Shown here: positions 18,046-28,234 of the stretch, in pieces | Layout: the number at the start of each line of letters is the position of its first letter | Numbering within the stretch: the stretch's first letter is position 1 | Assembly (NCBI RefSeq): GCF_022267535.1 | Contig: NZ_JAHNZV010000011.1 | Span: 1 to 64,000, forward strand | Reading direction: 5' to 3' | DNA length: 64,000 nucleotides | Source: Psychromonas antarctica | GTDB lineage: Bacteria; Pseudomonadota; Gammaproteobacteria; Enterobacterales; Psychromonadaceae | Made by a program: the position numbers and the translations under genes | The notes under the pieces: model-generated | What the model was told of the DNA's origin: nothing | Database searches by the model: none | Seen by the model: only the letters and a program-made list of their open reading frames with translations

Positions 18046-18549
18046 ATGAAAGTACTTGAGTATATCAATCATTATCCCGTTAATATCGTGGAGCAAGTGA
18101 GATCGCTAATCGAAAAGAATAAGCTCAGGGATTATTTAAAAAGCAAATATCCGTATAAACATGCTATTAGCAGTGAAAAAGCGCTCTATGACTTTGTGTT
18201 GGACTATAAAAAACGTTATTTAAAACAGTCTTCACCTATTAGCAAAGTCAGTTACGATTCTAAGTTACAACTAGTAAAGCATGCGTTGGGCACCCATACC
18301 TATATCTCACGTGTGCAGGGCGGTAAGTTAAAAGCGAAACAGGAGATCCGTATCGCTAGCTTGTTTAAAGAAACGCCGCAAGCGCTATTGGATATGATTG
18401 TGGTACACGAGTTGGCGCATCTTAAAGAGAAAGATCACAACAAAGCGTTTTATAAATTGTGCTTACATATGCTACCTGATTATTATCAGTTAGAGCTTGA
18501 TACGCGTTTATTTCTGATTGAATATGAGCTTAATGGATCACTTTATTAG
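18046..18549 (+). CDS. YgjP-type metal-dependent hydrolase (M48-like)
   Basis: This 167-residue protein has the zinc motif VVHELAHLKEKDHNKAFY at about residues 123-140, with HExxH plus a third His six residues on, as in the YgjP/WLM family. The preceding block RIASLFKETPQALLDMIVVHE is also typical. Members are predicted zinc metallopeptidases of unknown substrate. It has no signal peptide, so it is likely cytoplasmic. The gene stands alone, divergent from selO across a 145-base gap. Confidence 0.85.
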   Translation: MKVLEYINHYPVNIVEQVRSLIEKNKLRDYLKSKYPYKHAISSEKALYDFVLDYKKRYLKQSSPISKVSYDSKLQLVKHALGTHTYISRVQGGKLKAKQEIRIASLFKETPQALLDMIVVHELAHLKEKDHNKAFYKLCLHMLPDYYQLELDTRLFLIEYELNGSLY

Positions 18550-18595
18550 TAACTTCAGCTCCGGATATGCAGATCGATATCGTTCCGCAATTTAC

Positions 18596-18712
18596 GTGTT
18601 TTTCTGCGTTAACTCAGCTGTTAATAGCTCCCTATTGCTACGCTGAGTCACCTTAAACTAGACAAAAGCATCAACATGGTATGTTGTGAATATTCAACTT
18701 TATGATCTTAAA
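18596..18712. repeat. Dispersed repeat, copy 2
   Basis: Diverged copy of 14690-14805 in the same orientation: TTTCTGCGTTAACTCAGCT, AATAGCTCCCTATTGCTACGCT is present in two pieces, then CCTTAAAC and CAACTTTATGATCTTAAA. It lies between the YgjP-type gene and oleD. Confidence 0.55.
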
Positions 18713-18748
18713 GATAAATTCGTTTTCATTATTTCGAGTTGAGGTTAG

Positions 18749-19798
18749 TTACCTTAGGGCTGCTTTGAGTTTTTCCATGCCCTGCTCGATACTGACTAGA
18801 GGTTGGTAACCTAGGTCGTCTTTTGCTGACCGGATATCAAAATAGTGACTGGTTGAAAGTTGACGAGCGACAAAACGGGTCATCATGGGCTCTTGTTCTT
18901 TTCTAAGGCCTAAATAGATCCATTCTAATAATGTGCCCAGACCATAGGCAAGCCATGCAGGTACGCGTTGAGTAACGGGAGCAAGTCCTTTACAGGCTAA
19001 TATCTTATTAAGCATATCTGCCATCAAAATAGGCTCATCATTACTTATAAAATAAGGTTTACCAGCACAAATAGGGGACGCTTCATTGAGTTTAACTGCA
19101 GCCAAAAGATGTGCGTAAACTGCGTTATCTATGTAAGTCGTATCTACCAGTTTATCAACTTTCCCTACTAATTTTAGTTTACCCGCGGCTGCACGTTGCA
19201 ATACTCGTGGCGCTAAGTGTGGATCGCCAGGTCCCCAGATAAGGTGAGGGCGAAGTGCAACGGTTTTTAGCATTGCCCCATTAGCATTTAATATATGCTG
19301 TTCTGCAATCGCCTTAGATAAACCATAAAAATTTAAAAACTGGACCGCATAAGGTGTAGATTCATCAATACCATTTTCATCAGCACCGCCGAAGGTAACA
19401 CTAGGTGTGCTGGTATAAACTAAGCGTCGGATATCAAGAACTCGACAAGCTTCAATAATATTCTTAGTGCCGCAAACGTTAGCTTGAAAATAGGATGCTT
19501 TACTGCCCCAAATTCCGGCTTTTGAGGCAACATGGAAAACCACATCGGATCCGCGCATCGCTTCTAGTACAACTTGTTGTTCAGCAATATCACCTCTAAT
19601 TAATATTACACCGATTGCTCTTAAAGCTGGATAATCTGAACGAGCAAAACCGACCACTTCAATATCAGCAGTGCGTAGATGACGGCATAATGCATAACCT
19701 AAGAAACCGCCAGCACCAGTGACAAATACCCGTTTTACCTGAGATGATAATAACGTTAAAACCGTTTGTTGTTTCTCATCTAAAGCATTAAATTGCAT
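18749..19798 (-). CDS. oleD: OleD, 2-alkyl-3-ketoalkanoic acid reductase
   Basis: OleD reduces the beta-keto acid made by OleA to a beta-hydroxy acid with NADPH, the second step of long-chain olefin synthesis. It is an extended SDR: nucleotide motif VFVTGAGGFLGYALCRHL near the N terminus, DVVFHVASKAGIWG, catalytic YGLSK at about 190, and RPHLIWGPGDPHL. The ATG at 19798 gives 349 residues and starts 7 bases after the oleC stop; a TTG at 19819 would overlap oleC by 14 bases. It is the last gene of the oleABCD operon, which makes the function secure beyond the generic epimerase fold. Confidence 0.9.
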   Translation of the reverse strand: MQFNALDEKQQTVLTLLSSQVKRVFVTGAGGFLGYALCRHLRTADIEVVGFARSDYPALRAIGVILIRGDIAEQQVVLEAMRGSDVVFHVASKAGIWGSKASYFQANVCGTKNIIEACRVLDIRRLVYTSTPSVTFGGADENGIDESTPYAVQFLNFYGLSKAIAEQHILNANGAMLKTVALRPHLIWGPGDPHLAPRVLQRAAAGKLKLVGKVDKLVDTTYIDNAVYAHLLAAVKLNEASPICAGKPYFISNDEPILMADMLNKILACKGLAPVTQRVPAWLAYGLGTLLEWIYLGLRKEQEPMMTRFVARQLSTSHYFDIRSAKDDLGYQPLVSIEQGMEKLKAALR

Positions 19799-19805
19799 TT
19801 TGCTA

Positions 19806-21485
19806 TTATTTCTGTCCAATGCGTTTATTCACCTGTTGCTGAGCCCAAACTGCCAATTTTTCACGGTAAATTTTTGCATTATGGCGGATATCCATAGGAA
19901 AACCCGAATGGATCAAAAAGTGCTTGATACCAACTGTCTGAGGATACCTTTTCGCGATAAAGGTCAATTCATTAAAGAGTTTAATTGAACTTTCTGATGG
20001 TTCATTGAGCAGCTCAATACATAACAGAGGCACGGTTTGTTGTTCATATTCAACGGCCACTAATGCGCTGCGCTTGATGGCAGAATGCGTATTAAATATA
20101 CGTTCACAAGGGATTGAGAAATAGCTTTTAACTTGCTTTTCAAAGGTTGCATGTACGGCATGAGATTTACGCCCGCACATCCATAATCTGGCATGTTCAT
20201 CAAGATAACCAAGATCACCCATACGGTGGCGGACATTATCACCATCGAATATTTTACTGGCAGCGGTTGCGTTCTCTCTATTGTAATAGCATCTACTCAC
20301 TTGCGGCCCACTCACTACAATTTCACCAATTTCATAAGCGGGTAAATTAAGCCCGTCTTGCCATTGGGCAATAATCAAGTCGCTGTCTTCAATAATGGCT
20401 ATATTGGTGCCTTGTACAGGTAAACCAACACAGATACCGCCGCCTGTATCAGTAATAGCTTCTGTTCTAAGCAATTCTAGGCTACCAATTTTACTAATAG
20501 GCAGTGATTCAGTGGCGCCATAAGAGTTAATGATTTCAACGCCTTTATTAAGCAATTTAGTAAACCGCTCTATTGAGGGTAGCGTTGCGGGTGCGCCTGC
20601 CGAGATAACACGTTTAAGCGTGTTTAATTTAATTCCAGTGACGATTCCTGCCTGGCCTAATCGCTCTATTAACGCTGGATTGGCAAATAGATTCGTACAT
20701 TGATATTTTTCGATGGCAGCAAATATATTATCAGGATTGACGGTGATCGGCTTGCTGGCATCCATATCAGGTACAATAGAAGCCATTCCAAGAGCTGGGC
20801 CAAACAGAGAAAACAGTGGGAAAGTGGCTAAATCTCGCTCGCCATTTATAATACCGTAATCATGTTTTAACAGTTCTATCTGAGCTTCAAACATCGCATG
20901 GCTATAAATAACCCCTTTGGGGCTGCCAGTACTGCCGCTAGTAAAAAGGATTGCAGCCATTTGCTGCGCATCAAGTCCGACCATCGGATAGGGATCTACT
21001 GTCACATATTTTTTAAGTAAATGATTTAAACTGCTTCCGCCCCAAAAACTCAATCCTGCTACCGTAATATTATGTTTAATGGTCGATTTTCCCCAACCAA
21101 ACAGTCGTCTAGCAATATGTGCTTTGGGGATACCGATAAAGACATCCGGTGCAGCTTCATTAAAACACTGCTTAAGATTTTTAGTACCCATGCCGGGATC
21201 AACCAAAATAGGGATGATGCCTGCTTTAAACAGGGCAAAAGTAATGGCAAAAAAATCAATACTTGGCGTGACCATCAAAACCGCTTTGTCACCGCTTTTT
21301 ATGCCATATTGATTAAATGCAAAAGCGATTTGGTCACTGCGTTGATTGAGTGTGAAAAAATCAATCTCTTGATAGCGAAGTGTATTAAATTTTCTCTGTT
21401 GAACCGCAACTGCAAGCCCAGTCGGGATCTGCTGTGCTGCATCCACAAGGTGCCGGCAAAGATTGGCATGTTTGCTATTTTGCAT
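19806..21485 (-). CDS. oleC: OleC, beta-lactone synthetase
   Basis: OleC belongs to the AMP-dependent acyl-CoA synthetase fold but uses ATP to turn the 2-alkyl-3-hydroxy acid from OleD into a beta-lactone. Visible motifs are the ATP-binding loop [16 protein letters not shown], then INSYGATES and [19 protein letters not shown] for the C-terminal subdomain. I chose the ATG at 21485 (559 residues), which places [14 protein letters not shown] near the start as in relatives; an ATG at 21533 would add 16 residues but has no ribosome site. Its stop lies close to or inside the start of oleD. Position between oleB and oleD confirms the assignment. Confidence 0.9.
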   Translation of the reverse strand: MQNSKHANLCRHLVDAAQQIPTGLAVAVQQRKFNTLRYQEIDFFTLNQRSDQIAFAFNQYGIKSGDKAVLMVTPSIDFFAITFALFKAGIIPILVDPGMGTKNLKQCFNEAAPDVFIGIPKAHIARRLFGWGKSTIKHNITVAGLSFWGGSSLNHLLKKYVTVDPYPMVGLDAQQMAAILFTSGSTGSPKGVIYSHAMFEAQIELLKHDYGIINGERDLATFPLFSLFGPALGMASIVPDMDASKPITVNPDNIFAAIEKYQCTNLFANPALIERLGQAGIVTGIKLNTLKRVISAGAPATLPSIERFTKLLNKGVEIINSYGATESLPISKIGSLELLRTEAITDTGGGICVGLPVQGTNIAIIEDSDLIIAQWQDGLNLPAYEIGEIVVSGPQVSRCYYNRENATAASKIFDGDNVRHRMGDLGYLDEHARLWMCGRKSHAVHATFEKQVKSYFSIPCERIFNTHSAIKRSALVAVEYEQQTVPLLCIELLNEPSESSIKLFNELTFIAKRYPQTVGIKHFLIHSGFPMDIRHNAKIYREKLAVWAQQQVNKRIGQK

Positions 21486-21569
21486 AAATATCTGCGTATC
21501 TGACTTAAATAATTGAATGAATATTATCGCCATTAGGATGCAATGGCGATGGAGATAAAGATCGACTGT

Positions 21570-22451
21570 TTATGGATTAGCCGTCATAAATTTTTCAATG
21601 AGAAGAATAACCTCGTCACTGGCATCTTCAAGAATATAATGGCCGCAATCAGCAAATTCGTAGACGTTCGCATGGGGCATTTTTTTCTTCCAAAGGTCTA
21701 AGAAATGTTTATCGAAAATAAAGTCTTTTAAACCCCAGCAGATAATAGTCGGTACCGTTTGCAAGTGAACTAGACTTTCATCAATATCAGATACTAACTG
21801 ATAGCTTTTGTCCTTCGCCAGAAGTGGAATATCCTGCACAAAGCGTAGTGTAGAAATACGATTTTTCCATGAGTTAAAGGGCATGACATAAGCTTGACGG
21901 ATCGCTTTGGGCATCGCTTTACGTTTCACTCCTATGTGAGATGCAATGGCAGAGAATGCATTAAAACCGCGCACCAACAATGTACCCAATAGAGTATTAC
22001 GGCAAATCCATAAGGCGATCGGGAATTTTTTTGTTTGTGGGAGATGAAAAGCACCGGTATTTAAAATAACTAATCGTTTGATCCGTTCTGGATAACGTGC
22101 TGCGTAACCCAGACCGATCATGCCGCCCCAATCATGTACGACTAAGGTGATATTTTCATTTATCTGCAGCGTGTCCAGCAATGCTTCTAAATCATCAATA
22201 CGGCTTTTAAGTGTGTATTGATAATCTTTATCACCGGGTTTATCAGATAAACCACAACCGATATGATCGGGTACAATACATTGATAATTTTTGCTCAGTG
22301 CTTGCACTAAATTACGGTAATAAAAAGACCAGCTTGGGTTGCCGTGCACCATCACAACGGGATCTCCAGAGCCTTCATTTAGGTAATGATATTGCTGTCC
22401 GTTACGTGTTAAAAAATTGCGTTTAAAAGGAAATAAGCTCTCAAAATTCAT
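21570..22451 (-). CDS. oleB: OleB, alpha/beta hydrolase, beta-lactone decarboxylase
   Basis: OleB resembles haloalkane dehalogenases but removes CO2 from the beta-lactone made by OleC, giving the cis-olefin. The 293-residue protein has the oxyanion stretch VMVHGNPSWSFYYRNLV, the nucleophile Asp in LVVHDWGGMIGLGYA at about residue 109, the acid region IICWGLKDFIF, and the catalytic His in ADCGHYILED near the end. It begins one base after the oleA stop, so the genes are cotranscribed and probably coupled. It is a separate gene here, not fused to oleC as in some Gram-positive clusters. Confidence 0.92.
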   Translation of the reverse strand: MNFESLFPFKRNFLTRNGQQYHYLNEGSGDPVVMVHGNPSWSFYYRNLVQALSKNYQCIVPDHIGCGLSDKPGDKDYQYTLKSRIDDLEALLDTLQINENITLVVHDWGGMIGLGYAARYPERIKRLVILNTGAFHLPQTKKFPIALWICRNTLLGTLLVRGFNAFSAIASHIGVKRKAMPKAIRQAYVMPFNSWKNRISTLRFVQDIPLLAKDKSYQLVSDIDESLVHLQTVPTIICWGLKDFIFDKHFLDLWKKKMPHANVYEFADCGHYILEDASDEVILLIEKFMTANP

Positions 22452-22452
22452 A

Positions 22453-23502
22453 CTACCACTCCACGCCTAACATCATGCAGTTTAAACCACTGCCAATTCC
22501 TAAAAAGCTGACATTATCACCTTTGGTTAAGAACCCCTGATCATGAGCCATTGCCGCGGTTACGGGTAAGGAAACCGTGCCCATATTACCTAGTTTTTGA
22601 TAAGTGGGAAATTCTTTATAAGCAGGAATATTTAATGCAGCCAACACCTGTTTTTGATTAGCAGAACCCACTTGGTGACAGATTACTTTATCTACCTGTT
22701 CAACCTCCCAATCACGCTGACTTAAAAAATGTTTCCAAGTGTCATGTGCTAAAGCCACTCCTTCTTTAAGTAGCGGTACCGCATTCGTACGCATAAATTC
22801 ACGGTGCAGTTTCAGGCCAACCTCTTGTAATCCCCATTTACACAAATCATGATGTTCTGGGGCCGAAAGATGACTGGCACCTAATAATTGATGTTGACGT
22901 GAATTTTTTAACGGTAAGCTACCATCCGTAAGTAAAACCGCCACCGCGCCTGAACCACCGGTTAAGGTTGCTAAAGACTGAGAGAAATTCTGAATAGTTG
23001 GATTTTCAAGCATATTATCAATAGTGATATCGACAATATGGCGGGCTGATTCGCAAGAAACAACGAGTCCCGCTTTAATTTGACCTAGTTCGATGCGGTT
23101 GGCGATATCCAAAATGCCGGATAGCACACCTAAACAAGCATTACTGATATCGTAGATAGCAGTATTTTTATTAACACCTAACTCGGCTGCAATACGGCAA
23201 GCTGTTGCGGGTTCATGTTGATCTCGGCAAACCCCCGTATAAATTACTGCGCCAATATCATTTATATTAATGGCAGTTTCAGTGATAGTTTTATTTGCAG
23301 CAGCAATCGCACCATCTGATAAACGATGATTAGCTGGCCACCAACGACGCTCCTGAATGCCAGTTAAAGCGGCAAGTTGGCCCATAGGAATACGTAGCTT
23401 TTGATACAAAGGCGCCAGACGCGATTCTAATTCGGTGCTTGAAATAATATGTGGTGCCAGTTCATAAGCCAGGCTATTGATATAAACGCGGGAATATTTC
23501 AT
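22453..23502 (-). CDS. oleA: OleA, head-to-head acyl condensing thiolase
   Basis: OleA joins two fatty acyl-CoA molecules by a decarboxylation-free Claisen condensation, giving a 2-alkyl-3-keto acid that commits carbon to olefins. The 349-residue protein is a KAS III-fold thiolase: nucleophile Cys in DISNACLGVLSGILDIAN at about residue 124, catalytic His in VDKVICHQVGSANQKQ at about 285, and Asn in GNMGTVSLPVT. The start MKYSRVYINSLAYELAP matches known OleA rather than FabH. It opens the four-gene operon, 160 bases upstream of the mnmC end, with a weak ribosome site. Confidence 0.93.
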   Translation of the reverse strand: MKYSRVYINSLAYELAPHIISSTELESRLAPLYQKLRIPMGQLAALTGIQERRWWPANHRLSDGAIAAANKTITETAININDIGAVIYTGVCRDQHEPATACRIAAELGVNKNTAIYDISNACLGVLSGILDIANRIELGQIKAGLVVSCESARHIVDITIDNMLENPTIQNFSQSLATLTGGSGAVAVLLTDGSLPLKNSRQHQLLGASHLSAPEHHDLCKWGLQEVGLKLHREFMRTNAVPLLKEGVALAHDTWKHFLSQRDWEVEQVDKVICHQVGSANQKQVLAALNIPAYKEFPTYQKLGNMGTVSLPVTAAMAHDQGFLTKGDNVSFLGIGSGLNCMMLGVEW

Positions 23503-23664
23503 TAAACTGCTTTATTTCTCATCTGTTTCACTTTTAAAAGGGCACTATTTAATCTTACCCTTAAATCGAGGGCGTAGATTAACGCAATTCTTAATTTTAA
23601 CAAAGGGCTATCCGCAAAGAATCATCGCTTTTCACCTGTTTGCTACATGTGTCTTTAATATTTA

Positions 23665-25680
23665 TTAAAATTTTAGCGGTTTCCCTTTTTTTAAATAATT
23701 CAACCATTGCCGATTTCCTTGCAGTGAATTTAGAATTTCACTGCTCAAAGGTAAGGGTTCGTGGTTTATCTGGGCGGCTAACATTTCTGCTAGTAAAGGG
23801 GCCGTGCATAATCCGCGCGATCCTAATCCGGTCAACATATAAAGGTTTTTATGGAAAGGGGCGTTAGCAAGGGGGGGGGATTTCTGTACGTCAGGATAAA
23901 ACGTTGTGGTCGCGCGGTAATCGGGTATTGCGCCTACATAGGGGAAGTGGTCACGTGTGCTACAGCGAATACCAACATTAGCTTTATTCCCAGAGATATC
24001 AATGTCGTCGACCCAAACCTTATCTGGGATACACTTCGCCAGTTTTTGTTTGTTGTCGTCTTGTTCCTGAACTGAAAAGCATTGATCAGTTGTATGGCGT
24101 TTAAATGTTGCGCCCATACAATGTTGTTGGTTATTTTCAGGGGTAAGATAACCTTCGTGGCAAAGTGTCACCTGTAATTTATCAATAGTGTTATTTGTTG
24201 GTATGTGACTAACTTGGCCGCGTGCCGCAGAAAGTGGAAGCGCTTCGCATTGCTTAAAATCTAAAGTATCAAAACCAGTCGTTAATACTAACAGTTGATG
24301 ATCAACGTGTTTATCAGCGAAATTTAGCTGCCAGCTATGCGGATTTTGCGAAAATGAGTTCAGCTTGTGATTAAAGTGGATAGTTAAGTTACCCGATTGC
24401 TGCGCTTTATCAAATAGAGCGTTTACCATCTGCTTCGGGCTTAACCATCCTGCAAGGGGGTAATATAAGGCACGCTGGCCAATATCTATATGAGCAATCG
24501 AGTTACTTTGCATTGCCGATTTTTGCACGACAAGTTCAGTTGGGAATTGCCCCAGTAATATTTTATCTAATTTCTTTGCCGATATTGGATCATAATAGAG
24601 TTGTAGTAGACCTGAGAAGTCAAATGCAAAAGGATTGGATTGCGCTAACTGCAGCACATAATTTCGTGCGAATAAAAAAGCATTGGTGAAAAACTGGCTA
24701 AGAGCAGAGTGGTGACCGTTTAACAGAGGGTACAAAGCAGCTTGTTCATTACCTGATGCGCCGTGAGCCAGTGATGCATCTTTGCAATAAAGCGTGACCT
24801 TAAAACCACGTTTTATCAAGGCAAGCGCTAGGCAAGCGCTGCTAATGCCTCCACCGATAATGGCGATATCACGTGTTGGACTGTCGGCAGCTGCACGGTA
24901 ATTGGCGCCATATGTTGGTACTTTCAGATCTGCGCGTGAAAATTGTCCAATTAGCATCTCCCTTTTTTTGCCATAGCCTTTACGTTTTTGCATAGCAAAG
25001 CCGGCATTGATAAGCCCTCTGCGCACAAAACCTGCGGCAGTGAAAGTAGCAATAGTAGCATCCGTTTTGCAGCTATCCGCTATCTGCTTAAACAGTTGCT
25101 CACTCCACATCTCAGGATTTTTACTGGGCGCAAAGCCATCTAAGTACCAGCAATCAAAAATCCCAGCATCATAAAGGTAAAGCGCGGGTAGCATCTCTTT
25201 AACATCGCCAAGCCAGAGATCCAAGGTGATATTAAACTCATTCAGTGTAATACGGTGGCAACCGGTTAATGCCAGCGGATATTGGTCGAGCAATGGTTTA
25301 ATAAAATAGTCTAATACAGGCCAGCGGTTGAGGGCACTTTGTAAATCTTGTTTATTTAGAGGGAATTTCTCGAAACTACTGAAATGCAGACGTTGCAGCT
25401 GCGCTGCTGGATGACTTTTTTGGAACGCTTGAAACTCTAAGCAGGTTATTAAGAAATTAAGACCGGTACCAAATCCTGTTTCTGCAACGGTAAATAATGG
25501 TTCACTGCAATCTAACCAGCGTTGCGCTAAGTTATTGCCTTGTATAAAAACATATAAAGATTCGTTTAATCCTTGCTCAGTATTAAAATAGACATCTTGA
25601 AATAGCTGTGAAAATGGTTCGGACTGATCAGACCAGTTTATTTTCGCGTGCGTAATTAATTTGTTTTTGTCTTCAGACAA
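23665..25680 (-). CDS. mnmC: Bifunctional tRNA modification enzyme MnmC
   Basis: MnmC finishes the mnm5s2U34 wobble modification in tRNA. The N-terminal half (1-250) is the SAM methyltransferase, with [17 protein letters not shown] and [15 protein letters not shown]. The C-terminal half is the FAD-dependent oxidase, starting at about 270 with the dinucleotide motif [18 protein letters not shown] and [14 protein letters not shown], and ending with [20 protein letters not shown]. The 671-residue length matches the fused enzyme (E. coli 668). The start is TTG with GGGAA about 9 bases upstream. It is divergent from fabB, the arrangement also found in E. coli. Confidence 0.96.
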   Translation of the reverse strand: MSEDKNKLITHAKINWSDQSEPFSQLFQDVYFNTEQGLNESLYVFIQGNNLAQRWLDCSEPLFTVAETGFGTGLNFLITCLEFQAFQKSHPAAQLQRLHFSSFEKFPLNKQDLQSALNRWPVLDYFIKPLLDQYPLALTGCHRITLNEFNITLDLWLGDVKEMLPALYLYDAGIFDCWYLDGFAPSKNPEMWSEQLFKQIADSCKTDATIATFTAAGFVRRGLINAGFAMQKRKGYGKKREMLIGQFSRADLKVPTYGANYRAAADSPTRDIAIIGGGISSACLALALIKRGFKVTLYCKDASLAHGASGNEQAALYPLLNGHHSALSQFFTNAFLFARNYVLQLAQSNPFAFDFSGLLQLYYDPISAKKLDKILLGQFPTELVVQKSAMQSNSIAHIDIGQRALYYPLAGWLSPKQMVNALFDKAQQSGNLTIHFNHKLNSFSQNPHSWQLNFADKHVDHQLLVLTTGFDTLDFKQCEALPLSAARGQVSHIPTNNTIDKLQVTLCHEGYLTPENNQQHCMGATFKRHTTDQCFSVQEQDDNKQKLAKCIPDKVWVDDIDISGNKANVGIRCSTRDHFPYVGAIPDYRATTTFYPDVQKSPPLANAPFHKNLYMLTGLGSRGLCTAPLLAEMLAAQINHEPLPLSSEILNSLQGNRQWLNYLKKGKPLKF

Positions 25681-25801
25681 GATATATTTCCCATATTGTG
25701 CAATGATATTTAAGTTTTAAATCGGTGTGCCTTGAATTAATAATAAATGGCTACATTTTGATCATCATATAATTAGTCCCTCAAGCAATAAAGGCTTAAT
25801 A

Positions 25802-27016
25802 ATGAAAAGAGCAGTAATTACAGGTATCGGTATTGTTTCTAGTATTGGTAACAATAAAGAAGAAGTTTTGGCATCACTTAAAAGTGGTAAGTCCGGCATT
25901 ACATTTTCAGAGCAGTTTGCTGAGATGAAAATGCGCAGTCAAGTTTGGGGAGACTTAAAAATTGAGCCAAAAGATCACATTGACCGCAAAATAATGCGTT
26001 TTATGGGTGACGCAGCTGCTTATACTTACCTTTCGATGCAGCAGGCCATCGCTGATGCGAACTTGCCAGATGAAATGGTTTCTAATGAACGAACGGGCTT
26101 AGTTGCAGGCTCTGGTGGCGGTTCGTCTAAAAACCAAGTTGAAGCTTGCCAAATCATGAAAGATAAAGGCGTACGTCGAGTCGGTCCTTATATGGTACCG
26201 CGTACCATGGCGAGTACAACATCTGCCTGTGTCGCGACACCCTTTAAAATTAAAGGTATCAATTACTCCATGAGTAGTGCCTGCGCGACCAGTTCACATT
26301 GTATCGGTCATGCGCTTGAACAGATCCAACTGGGTAAGCAAGACATTGTTTTTGCTGGTGGTGGCGAAGAACTGGATTGGACAATGGCTTGTGAATTTGA
26401 CGCAATGGGCGCGCTTTCAAGCAAATACAATGACACACCTGAAAGTGCATCGCGCACCTACGATGCCAAACGTGATGGTTTTGTTATCTCCGGTGGCGGC
26501 GGTATCGTTGTCGTTGAAGAGCTTGAACATGCGCTTGCCCGTGGCGCAAAGATTTATGCTGAAATCGTAGGTTACGGAGCAACGTCTGACGGTTACGATA
26601 TGGTTGCACCATCGGGTGAAGGTGCGGTGCGTTGTATGCGTCAAGCACTTGCAACAGTTGAGGGGGATGTTGATTATCTCAACACTCATGGTACTTCGAC
26701 ACCTGTTGGTGATGCGAAAGAGCTAGAAGCCATTAATATTGTTTTCCCTGAGAAAGCGCCAAAAATCAGTGCTACTAAATCTCAAACGGGCCATGCGCTC
26801 GGAGCGGCAGGTGTTCACGAGACTATCTATAGCTTACTGATGATGGAAAATGACTTTATTTCACCATCAATTAATATCGAAGAGCTTGATGAGAAGGCGG
26901 TAAATCTGCCTATTGTTGCTAATAAAGCGATTGATGCAAAATTAAATATTGTGATGTCAAACAGCTTTGGTTTCGGCGGTACAAACGCAACATTGGTATT
27001 TAAACGTTACTCGTAA
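25802..27016 (+). CDS. fabB: 3-oxoacyl-ACP synthase I (KAS I)
   Basis: FabB elongates acyl-ACP and is required to extend the cis-unsaturated intermediate made by FabA. The 404-residue protein carries the nucleophile Cys in [20 protein letters not shown] (about 163), the His residues in [12 protein letters not shown] and [13 protein letters not shown], and the closing [17 protein letters not shown]. The start [18 protein letters not shown] is typical of KAS I. It lies opposite mnmC across a 121-base gap and ends in a strong terminator. With fabA at 37981 it gives the cell the anaerobic unsaturated fatty acid route. Confidence 0.97.
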   Translation: MKRAVITGIGIVSSIGNNKEEVLASLKSGKSGITFSEQFAEMKMRSQVWGDLKIEPKDHIDRKIMRFMGDAAAYTYLSMQQAIADANLPDEMVSNERTGLVAGSGGGSSKNQVEACQIMKDKGVRRVGPYMVPRTMASTTSACVATPFKIKGINYSMSSACATSSHCIGHALEQIQLGKQDIVFAGGGEELDWTMACEFDAMGALSSKYNDTPESASRTYDAKRDGFVISGGGGIVVVEELEHALARGAKIYAEIVGYGATSDGYDMVAPSGEGAVRCMRQALATVEGDVDYLNTHGTSTPVGDAKELEAINIVFPEKAPKISATKSQTGHALGAAGVHETIYSLLMMENDFISPSINIEELDEKAVNLPIVANKAIDAKLNIVMSNSFGFGGTNATLVFKRYS

Positions 27017-27039
27017 CGGTTTAATACAGGTCATATTTT

Positions 27040-27064
27040 AAAAGGAGCTTTTTGCTCCTTTTTT
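27040..27064 (+). terminator. Intrinsic terminator after fabB
   Basis: AAAAGGAGC and GCTCCTTTT pair around a TTTTT loop, with further T following. Confidence 0.92.
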
Positions 27065-27082
27065 CGTTGTTAGGATAATAAA

Positions 27083-28234
27083 ATGAATATTTATATTGAT
27101 GAAAATATTCCCTATGCAAAAGAATTTTTTACTGAATTGGGGCAGCTGCATTTTTTTTCAGGCCGAGGCGTGACGGCGGAACAACTCCAAGATGCCGATA
27201 TACTGCTGGTTCGCTCAATTACGCAAGTTAATGAACAACTACTTTACCTCAATAACAGTCTTAAATTCGTAGGAACGGCGACCATTGGTACCGACCATAT
27301 AGATACTGCTTATTTAAAAAGTAGAGCGGTTAAATTTAGTAGTGCACCGGGTTGCAATAAAATATCGGTCGGCGAATATATTTTAAGCAGTCTACTTGTA
27401 TTAGCTGAACAGCAGCAATTTGAGTTAACGGATAAAAAAGTCGCTATTGTCGGCGCAGGCAATACCGGAACGGCGGTTGCGGATCTTTTACTCGCACTGG
27501 GTGTGAGTTATCTGCTTTATGATCCACCTTTGCAGTTAGCGGGTGATAAACGCGAGTTTTGCTCTTTTGCAGAGGTGCTAAGCGCTGATATTATTAGCTT
27601 ACATGTGCCTAAAACAGCAGTAGGGCCATTCCCTACTGTGCATCTCTTTGATGAGGCCGTGTTACGAAAGCTTAATAATAAACAGATTTTAATGAATGCT
27701 TCTCGTGGTGAGGTCATTGATAATCAGGCTTTGCTTAAACTTGCGCAACAAGGGATGATGCCAACATTAGTGTTAGATGTGTGGGAAAACGAACCCAATA
27801 TCAATAAAGATCTCCTCCCCTTTGTTGATATTGCAACGCCTCATATTGCAGGTTATAGCCTAGATGGAAAAGTGCGAGGCACGGAGATGCTTTACCATGC
27901 TTTATCTACTTTTCTGATGCGCAAGCCGAAGCTCAGTGCCAATGAGTTTGTCGCTTTGCCTGCTATTAACGCAGTTTCTATCTCTCAAAAGCTGGATCAA
28001 AGTTTATTAAAATCATTAATGCACCTTATTTTTGATGTTCGTCGAGATGATGCCTTATTTCGGCAGATTATTGATAGCGTTGACGGTTTTGATACTATGC
28101 GCAAAACTTACCACGAACGACGTGAATTATCGACATTGACAATTCACTCAAGCGTAAAACAAAATAGATTACTGCAGTCGTTAGGTTTTTCTACCAACGA
28201 GCTCAATAACATAAAGGATCAACATGAAATCTGA
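27083..28234 (+). CDS. pdxB: Erythronate-4-phosphate dehydrogenase
   Basis: PdxB oxidises 4-phosphoerythronate in the deoxyxylulose-5-phosphate dependent route to pyridoxal phosphate. The 383-residue protein starts MNIYIDENIPYAKEFF, shows FVGTATIGTDHID, the NAD-binding motif KVAIVGAGNTGTAVADLLLA at about 115, LHVPKT with LMNASRGEVIDNQALL, and the catalytic His in IATPHIAGYSLDGK. The C-terminal 100 residues are the PdxB dimerisation domain. The 3' end overlaps usg by 11 bases, the same coupled order as in E. coli. Confidence 0.96.
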   Translation: MNIYIDENIPYAKEFFTELGQLHFFSGRGVTAEQLQDADILLVRSITQVNEQLLYLNNSLKFVGTATIGTDHIDTAYLKSRAVKFSSAPGCNKISVGEYILSSLLVLAEQQQFELTDKKVAIVGAGNTGTAVADLLLALGVSYLLYDPPLQLAGDKREFCSFAEVLSADIISLHVPKTAVGPFPTVHLFDEAVLRKLNNKQILMNASRGEVIDNQALLKLAQQGMMPTLVLDVWENEPNINKDLLPFVDIATPHIAGYSLDGKVRGTEMLYHALSTFLMRKPKLSANEFVALPAINAVSISQKLDQSLLKSLMHLIFDVRRDDALFRQIIDSVDGFDTMRKTYHERRELSTLTIHSSVKQNRLLQSLGFSTNELNNIKDQHEI

